Shown: piece after piece, positions 42,189 to 46,811 of the stretch
Position numbering within the stretch: position 1 is the first letter of the stretch
How the letters are laid out: each line of letters starts with the position of its first letter
Source: an uncultured cyanobacterium
GTDB taxonomy: Bacteria; Cyanobacteriota; Cyanobacteriia; Cyanobacteriales; Nostocaceae
NCBI GenBank assembly: GCA_903903925.1
Contig: CAIVAU010000260.1
Location: forward strand, 1-46,811
Reading direction: 5' to 3'
DNA length: 46,811 nucleotides
Notes under the pieces: model-generated
Databases searched by the model: none
What the model saw: only the letters and a program-made list of their open reading frames with translations
Told to the model about the DNA's origin: nothing
Translations under genes and position numbers: made by a program

Positions 42189-43913
42189 TTAATAGTGGTT
42201 TCCAACTTTGCGATGGTGAACGGCGGTGAGAGCATTTGGCCTGCTGACTCGTCCTGCATCAACTGTGCTATATACAATCCAGTGGTCACCACTGTCCATT
42301 CTACTGACAACTTCACACTCCATGTAGGCGAGGGCATCGGTCAGGATTGGAGTCCCATTTTCGGCTGGCTGGGTTTTGACTGCTTCAAAGCGATCAGCAC
42401 CGGGAGCAAAACGCTTGAGGAAGTGCTTCATTAACTTTTGGTAATTGCCTTCTTCAAGGACGTTCAAGACGAAGCGATCGCCTACTTGCATGAGGGATTC
42501 AATTGCCCTGTCTTTTGCAACAGCAATTGATATTCCTAAGGGCTGGAAGCTGGCTTGACTTACCCAAGAAGCAAGCATCGCACTAGACACATCACCTTTT
42601 TTAGCAGTAATGATGTATAGTCCACCGCTAATTCTGCCTAGTGCTTTATCAAGGTCAGCACCAAGAGATTTCATCTGCTTAATGCTGCGATCTCTTGTGA
42701 CCCATTGTCCCAAGTCTGTTCCTGCTTCTTCACACAGCTTGTAGGTTGCTTCCCCTGGTGTTTCTTTGATCTGAATTGCAGGAAAAGCTGGTGTTACACC
42801 TAAATTCCGGAATTTATTCAACAGGGGGTAAACCGGTTCGTCATTGCCACCGCCTGCTTCAAATATACCCACAGCTTGCTTTTCTTGAACAGATCCTAAA
42901 ATGGTACTCAGGGCAGCTTGGATACTTGCCTCCTCAGAAGCTGGAGGCATTCCGATGACAATTCCGTTACAGCGGCTGACAAGTTCCCGCAACTCTTGTA
43001 AATCAACTCCTCCTCGCAAATCCACCATTTCTACGGCAACACCAGTTTTGGTGATCCCGCTGGCGATCGCTTGACCCAGAGGATAGCTATAGCCGTAATC
43101 TGAAATGTAAAATACGCCAACAGTGGTTTCTGCCTTGGCTTGTGTCTGGCTCCAACTGCGATAGCGTCCAGTCAGTTCCTTAACATTGTGGTATAATAGA
43201 GGACCGTGACCTGTGGCAATCATGCCAATTGTGTCCAATTCAGCCATCCGCTTCAGGGCAGATAGCACAGACCGTGCATTGGGAGCCATCAGGCACTCAT
43301 AGTAATATTGAAAATCTGCTTCTATTACTGTTAAATCTTCGTCAAAGGTGCTATCAGAGCAATAGTGCAACCCGAAAGCGTCACAGGTGTAAAGAGTATG
43401 GGTCTTGTGATCGAATGTGAACATGGTATCAGGCCAGTGCAAGTTTGGTGCAATCACGAATTCAAGTTCGTGCCCATTTCCCAAATCTAGGCGATCGCCA
43501 TTTTTCACAATCTGCCGTTTAAACGGCCCATGTACCATATTCTCTAGAAACTGGATTGCCACCTTAGAACCAACAACAGTGATTTCAGGGGCAAGTTGCA
43601 AAATATCTTTGACTAAACCGCTGTGGTCTGGTTCGGTATGGCTGATAATTAAATAATCAATTTCTGCTGGGTTGACTAGACCCTTGAGAGTATCTAAAAA
43701 CAACTGGCGAAACTTTTCATGGGAGGTATCAACTAGTGCAATCTGCTCACCGCGTATAATAAACGAGTTGTAAGTCGTACCGTTTTGCAACCCAAACTCA
43801 ATGTCAAAGCGATCGCGATCCCAGTCAAGAGACCGAATCGCCACCGTTTGGTTAGCAATTTCAGCAGTCTGTATGGTTAGCTTTTTTTTAGTTTTTTCGG
43901 TGAGTGCTACCAT
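42189..43913 (-). CDS. flv3: Diflavin flavoprotein Flv3-type (complete diiron site)
   Basis: 574 aa from the ATG at 43911-43913, with AGGAGG at 43921-43926; the frame continues upstream to a TTG but that is not needed. The diiron ligands are all present: His92, Glu94, Asp96, His97 in SHTEPDHSG, His159 in APNLHWPD, Asp178 in YTCDAFG, His236 in ATGHGP. Flavodoxin-like and flavin-reductase domains follow. Flv3 with Flv1 passes electrons from the acceptor side of photosystem I to O2 without making reactive oxygen. It is first in the operon; the A-tract upstream may hold the promoter. Confidence 0.92.
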   Translation of the reverse strand: MVALTEKTKKKLTIQTAEIANQTVAIRSLDWDRDRFDIEFGLQNGTTYNSFIIRGEQIALVDTSHEKFRQLFLDTLKGLVNPAEIDYLIISHTEPDHSGLVKDILQLAPEITVVGSKVAIQFLENMVHGPFKRQIVKNGDRLDLGNGHELEFVIAPNLHWPDTMFTFDHKTHTLYTCDAFGLHYCSDSTFDEDLTVIEADFQYYYECLMAPNARSVLSALKRMAELDTIGMIATGHGPLLYHNVKELTGRYRSWSQTQAKAETTVGVFYISDYGYSYPLGQAIASGITKTGVAVEMVDLRGGVDLQELRELVSRCNGIVIGMPPASEEASIQAALSTILGSVQEKQAVGIFEAGGGNDEPVYPLLNKFRNLGVTPAFPAIQIKETPGEATYKLCEEAGTDLGQWVTRDRSIKQMKSLGADLDKALGRISGGLYIITAKKGDVSSAMLASWVSQASFQPLGISIAVAKDRAIESLMQVGDRFVLNVLEEGNYQKLMKHFLKRFAPGADRFEAVKTQPAENGTPILTDALAYMECEVVSRMDSGDHWIVYSTVDAGRVSRPNALTAVHHRKVGNHY

Positions 43914-44011
43914 AAGTCCCCTCCTTAGCAAATGAGTATTTCTTCCCTAATTTTATTTTGACATGGGTTTATTGTAAATTTTTTTAAAAAAACTATAGGC
44001 ATGTTAAAAAA
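43914..44011 (-). promoter_or_regulatory. flv3 upstream region
   Basis: On the minus strand, an A/T tract (near 43978-44000) and TACAAT (43971-43976) could form a -10 region, with the Shine-Dalgarno AGGAGG at 43921-43926. No clear -35 or NtcA site was seen. Tandem GAGGAAT words at 44014-44027 lie at the coaX start. Confidence 0.35.
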
Positions 44012-44899
44012 GTGAGGAATGAGGAATGGGGGGAGATCTGGTTAGGTTTGATGATTGGCAATTCCAGGCTACATTGGGCATGGTTTGTTGGTGAAGTATT
44101 AGTTCATGTTTGGGATACAGACTATCTACATCAGTCTATTATCCAGCAACTAGCCCAATGTCAAACCCTCTCAGACCTACCACCAGAAATTTTCCCACCT
44201 CATCAAAGGGCACCAGAAGTAGAGAAAGAACCATCCTCCCACACTCCCCACACTCCCCACACTCCCCACACTCCCCACACTCCCCACACTCCCCACACTC
44301 CCCACACTCCCCCCTCCCTCCTCCTCGCCTCCGTAGTCCCCAGCCAAACAGAACTTTGGCAAACTTACCCAAATGTTCGTATGATCACCTTAGACCAAGT
44401 ACCTCTTCAAGGTATGTATTCCACACTAGGAATTGACCGTGCTTTAGCTTTATGGGGTGCTGGGCAGAAATGGGGTTTTCCTATACTGGTCATTGACGGG
44501 GGGACAGCACTGACTTTTACAGGTGTGGATGCTAAAGGTTGTCTGGTGGGAGGGGCAATTTTGCCAGGAATAGGCTTGCAACTTGCGACTCTTGCTGGAA
44601 GAACAGGGCAATTACCTATTGTTGATCTACCCCAGCAACTTCCTCCGCAGTATGCTTTAAATACTCAAGAGGCGATGCAAAGCGGAGTTATCTATACCTT
44701 AATGGCTGGAATCAAAGACTTTATTCAGGCGTGGTGGTACTCATTTCCTCAAGGTCATGTTGTGGTAACTGGAGGCGATCGCACAGTGCTTGTCAGCTAC
44801 CTCCAATCCCAATTTCCTGAAATTGCTACGCGTTTGCTTGTCGAACCAAATTTAATATTTTGGGGAATTGGGGAAATAGTTAAGAGATCCAAGAAATAA
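44012..44899 (+). CDS. coaX: Type III pantothenate kinase with a His-Thr-Pro repeat insert
   Basis: 295 aa. GTG start at 44012 (MRNEEWGEIWLGLMIGNSRL). CoaX phosphorylates pantothenate in the first step of CoA synthesis. It has the ASKHA fold: the P-loop-like LMIGNSRLHWAW, TLGIDRALALWGA, the catalytic Asp in VIDGGTALTFTGVD, GRTGQLP and VVTGGDRTVL. Eight HTP tripeptides at about residues 77-100, encoded by a 9-bp repeat, form an insert between the first strands and ASVVPSQTELW. The enzyme core is complete, so it is probably active. It is divergent from flv3. An ATG at residue 14 would start too late. Confidence 0.9.
   Translation: MRNEEWGEIWLGLMIGNSRLHWAWFVGEVLVHVWDTDYLHQSIIQQLAQCQTLSDLPPEIFPPHQRAPEVEKEPSSHTPHTPHTPHTPHTPHTPHTPHTPPSLLLASVVPSQTELWQTYPNVRMITLDQVPLQGMYSTLGIDRALALWGAGQKWGFPILVIDGGTALTFTGVDAKGCLVGGAILPGIGLQLATLAGRTGQLPIVDLPQQLPPQYALNTQEAMQSGVIYTLMAGIKDFIQAWWYSFPQGHVVVTGGDRTVLVSYLQSQFPEIATRLLVEPNLIFWGIGEIVKRSKK
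44240..44311 (+). repeat. In-frame 9-bp repeat (CACACTCCC)8 within coaX
   Basis: Eight exact copies of CACACTCCC encode His-Thr-Pro. The unit length is a multiple of three, so changes in copy number keep the frame. Confidence 0.95.
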
Positions 44900-45004
44900 A
44901 TTGTCATACGGAATCACCTCATTCTACAAAGGAGGGAAATGTTTGAGTTTTTGTGCTTCTAGTAATTACTCTTTCATATTTTATTTTCTGAAAGCCCCTA
45001 ACTC

Positions 45005-45814
45005 CTAACTTGTAATAAATTCCCGAATGTCTTCAGCCACAATTCCAGCGCAAGACTCTGGTAGATCATTTCCAGCGTGGGGAATTATTTTCAATAATGC
45101 CCCAGGAATATGTTGGGCATAAGTCTGACTCAAAGCTAAAGCATCTGGTTTGTCTTTTCCACCTTGCAAAATCAAAACAGGGACGTTGATTAAGTACAAT
45201 TTGTTGTGCAGTAATTCTGTCTCAATTTCTGGATACTGGCGTTGAAAGAGTAGCTGGCAACCTGTAGGATATTGCAGAAGTACCTGACGAAATTGCCAAT
45301 CTTGTTCGATTTTTGCATCTAAACCTAGAACTTTAGTCAATGGGCGAAGCAGTCGTAACAATTGAAACACGAGTAGTGGACGCTTCACGAGGCGCCGCAT
45401 CTTTTGCCAACGCTTTTTTTGTCTTTCTATTTCTACACCTTCTGGCGCTAGCAGAACCAAACCGTAAATTTGTTCTGGGTACTTCAAAGCATAGCTAGTA
45501 GCAATCCAAGCACCAAGAGAATGTCCGATCAAATACACCTTCTCTAGCTTCAAGGCTTGTAGGAACTCAGCCAGAAACTCCACTTGCAAGTCAATTGAAT
45601 AGTGAATGTTAGGATGATCTGACTCACCAAACCCAAACAAATCTGGTGCAAAGCAATGGAGACTCCGTGAAAGCGACTCTATTACCGACACCCATTGACT
45701 GCTATCGTTCCAAGCACCATGTAAGAAAACCACAGGTGTTCCTTCACCAACCTCACGCCAGAATAACAGCCCTTGAGAAAGCTTTCTTCGGGAGTTACGG
45801 AATAGAATATTCAT
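45005..45814 (-). CDS. Alpha/beta hydrolase
   Basis: 269 aa, ATG at 45812-45814. The fold is clear: oxyanion-loop motif VVFLHGAWNDSSQW, nucleophile Ser in the elbow LIGHSLGAWIA, acid Asp in LILQGGKDKPDAL, and the catalytic His in IPHAGNDLPES. A basic cap segment (EIERQKKRWQKMRRLVKRPL) separates core and lid. No signal peptide. Possible substrates include esters, lactones or menaquinone intermediates, but none can be assigned. It is on the minus strand, 148 bp downstream of the Nudix gene and possibly transcribed with it. Confidence 0.88.
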   Translation of the reverse strand: MNILFRNSRRKLSQGLLFWREVGEGTPVVFLHGAWNDSSQWVSVIESLSRSLHCFAPDLFGFGESDHPNIHYSIDLQVEFLAEFLQALKLEKVYLIGHSLGAWIATSYALKYPEQIYGLVLLAPEGVEIERQKKRWQKMRRLVKRPLLVFQLLRLLRPLTKVLGLDAKIEQDWQFRQVLLQYPTGCQLLFQRQYPEIETELLHNKLYLINVPVLILQGGKDKPDALALSQTYAQHIPGALLKIIPHAGNDLPESCAGIVAEDIREFITS

Positions 45815-45936
45815 TTTAATTTAGGGACAAACATATAAAAAAATATCCAGTTCCTACAGAATACATGTGTCAGTCGTCAGAATGAGCGCATGTATTCTGT
45901 ACGACTGGTGAATCAGCACAGCGAGTCAGTGTTGTT

Positions 45937-45962
45937 CTAACTCCTAACTCCTAACTCCTTCT
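45937..45962. repeat. Short (CTAACTC)n STRR at the Nudix gene 3' end
   Basis: Three copies of CTAACTC up to the stop codon of the Nudix gene. Confidence 0.75.
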
Positions 45963-46502
45963 TCAAGCCAGTGTTGTCAAGCCTTTAAAGTAGTCTTGCA
46001 ACTGCCGGTTATGGTCATGAGACATCTGCCCAGGAGGTAGGCTATTGATAGGAAAAGCCTGAACTTCGATAACTTCCGACGTATCCTGAATTTCCATTAT
46101 TCCCTGCACTTGGGCTTCTACGACAATACAAATTGAATGGATTCTGGGATCGCGGTCTGGTGCGGAGTAAACACCGACCAAACGGCGAATATTCACCAAC
46201 TCTAGTCCGGTTTCCTCCATCAACTCACGCCGAACTGTACTTTCAACATCTTCACCCCAATCCACCATGCCTCCGGGCAATGCCCAGTGACCATCATCGC
46301 GCCGTCTGATCAGGACAATCTGACCGTCAGGCAAAATTGGGATGATACTTGTGCCAGGGATAGGATGACGGAAGATGATACCAAGCACGGTTTGTCCAAA
46401 GCGCCATAAGTTACGTGTGGACTGGACAGTCACAGTTAAAAAAGCAAGAACGTTCAATGTTCTAATGTCTGTCGTAGTTGTCACCAATTTCAGCTTTACC
46501 AT
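45963..46502 (-). CDS. Nudix hydrolase
   Basis: 179 aa, ATG at 46500-46502. The Nudix box is intact: GGMVDWGEDVESTVRRELME, then ETGLEL, fitting GX5EX7REUXEEXGU, so it should bind Mg2+ and cleave a nucleoside diphosphate linked to another group. The preceding PDGQIVLIRRRDDGHWALPG is typical. An N-terminal region of about 45 residues has a hydrophobic stretch (LNVLAFLTVTVQSTRNLWRF) that may be an amphipathic helix. The substrate is unknown. Confidence 0.9.
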   Translation of the reverse strand: MVKLKLVTTTTDIRTLNVLAFLTVTVQSTRNLWRFGQTVLGIIFRHPIPGTSIIPILPDGQIVLIRRRDDGHWALPGGMVDWGEDVESTVRRELMEETGLELVNIRRLVGVYSAPDRDPRIHSICIVVEAQVQGIMEIQDTSEVIEVQAFPINSLPPGQMSHDHNRQLQDYFKGLTTLA

Positions 46503-46563
46503 CGCCCTTTGATGATAGCATCGTAGAATAGCTTAATTTATCATCTATAGCAATCCTATTTGA

Positions 46564-46609
46564 GTTGTTAACGGTTAACATTTGACAGTCAACAGTCAGC
46601 CGTTAACAG
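46564..46609. repeat. GTTAACGG inverted repeat
   Basis: TTGTTAACGGTTAACATTTG and GTCAACAGTCAGCCGTTAAC are partly complementary and belong to the GTTAAC/GTTGAC family. Confidence 0.6.
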
Positions 46610-46635
46610 TCTTAGGAGCCCCCCACGGGCGGCGT

Positions 46636-46668
46636 ACCACCCGTTACTCATTACAGAAACTCCTCCTA
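46636..46668 (+). repeat. Conserved head sequence of heptad array, copy B
   Basis: Identical over 33 nt to 33108-33140 and again placed directly before a CCCTATT/CCCCTAT array. Confidence 0.85.
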
Positions 46669-46811
46669 TTCCCTATCCCCTATTCCCTATCCCCTATCCC
46701 CTATCCCCTATCCCCTATCCCCTATCCCCTATCCCCTATCCCCTATCCCCTATCCCCTATCCCCTATCCCCTATCCCCTATCCCCTATTCCCTGCTCCCT
46801 GCTCCCTGCTC
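46664..46811. repeat. STRR array (CCCCTAT)n running off the right edge
   Basis: About 18 CCCCTAT/CCCTATT heptads followed by CCCTGCT units at the window end. The last type change (to CCCTGCT) repeats the order seen in the 33139-33422 array. Confidence 0.95.

Larger units (their letters stand above)
46503..46811. other. Right-end spacer of repeats, no gene
   Basis: It holds the GTTAAC-type inverted repeat at about 46564-46609, the array head sequence at 46636-46668, and a heptad array to the edge of the window. Confidence 0.6.

Noticed and set aside
44139..44372. GECGECGEC frames opposite coaX
   Set aside because: Antisense translation of the 9-bp repeat.

Overview
The window reads as chromosomal DNA of a filamentous, probably heterocyst-forming cyanobacterium (Nostocales type). 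The evidence is the NDH-1 subunit NdhN, a phycobiliprotein lyase, a paired Flv3/Flv1 flavodiiron operon, a giant Ser/Thr-kinase/histidine-kinase hybrid (HstK type), a frequent GCGATCGC (HIP1) octamer, and many heptameric short tandem repeats (STRRs). I cannot name the species.

Layout. (1) 1-3443, minus strand: start of the S10 ribosomal operon, rplC-rplD-rplW-rplB-rpsS-rplV, running off the left edge through a CTCCTGA heptad array. A gene-free 860-bp stretch separates it from divergent ndhN. (2) 4858-10290: accessory block with a small hypothetical gene, a SWIM zinc-finger protein, an orphan antitoxin-like gene, a 1066-aa SNF2 helicase and a Uma2-type nuclease. (3) 10291-13563: hairpin-rich spacer, a Nif11-type peptide precursor, and convergent to it an intracellular subtilase with a free-standing propeptide-like protein. 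(4) 13683-20482: a receiver-histidine kinase downstream of an HstK-type kinase. (5) 20775-23530: glycine-zipper lipoprotein, pyrD, and a membrane protein with HTH-like segments. (6) 23674-25503: promoter with an operator-like dyad, a tRNA-like RNA with a Y-RNA signature, and the Ro60/TROVE protein gene (rsr). This is the most interesting locus. (7) 25870-29164: a methyltransferase and a membrane Ser/Thr kinase. (8) 29179-33845, minus: rplS, tRNA-Trp, secE-nusG-rplK-rplA, an L10-type leader, rplJ-rplL. (9) 34028-36465: two glycosyltransferases. (10) 36819-39093: an unknown protein and two double-domain YbjQ-like proteins. (11) 39643-46502: CpcS-type lyase, flv1, flv3, coaX, an alpha/beta hydrolase and a Nudix hydrolase.

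How the parts work together. The two ribosomal blocks supply translation and secretion. NdhN, the lyase and Flv1/Flv3 serve photosynthetic electron flow and O2 handling. At the Ro60 locus one promoter probably drives a tRNA-like Y RNA and its binding protein, by analogy with bacterial Rsr/YrlA RNA quality-control systems. The repeats are not confined to spacers: heptads form the end of a glycosyltransferase, a 9-bp repeat encodes an insert in CoaX, and an inverted repeat supplies the tail of PyrD. All calls come from reading the sequence; no database search was run.
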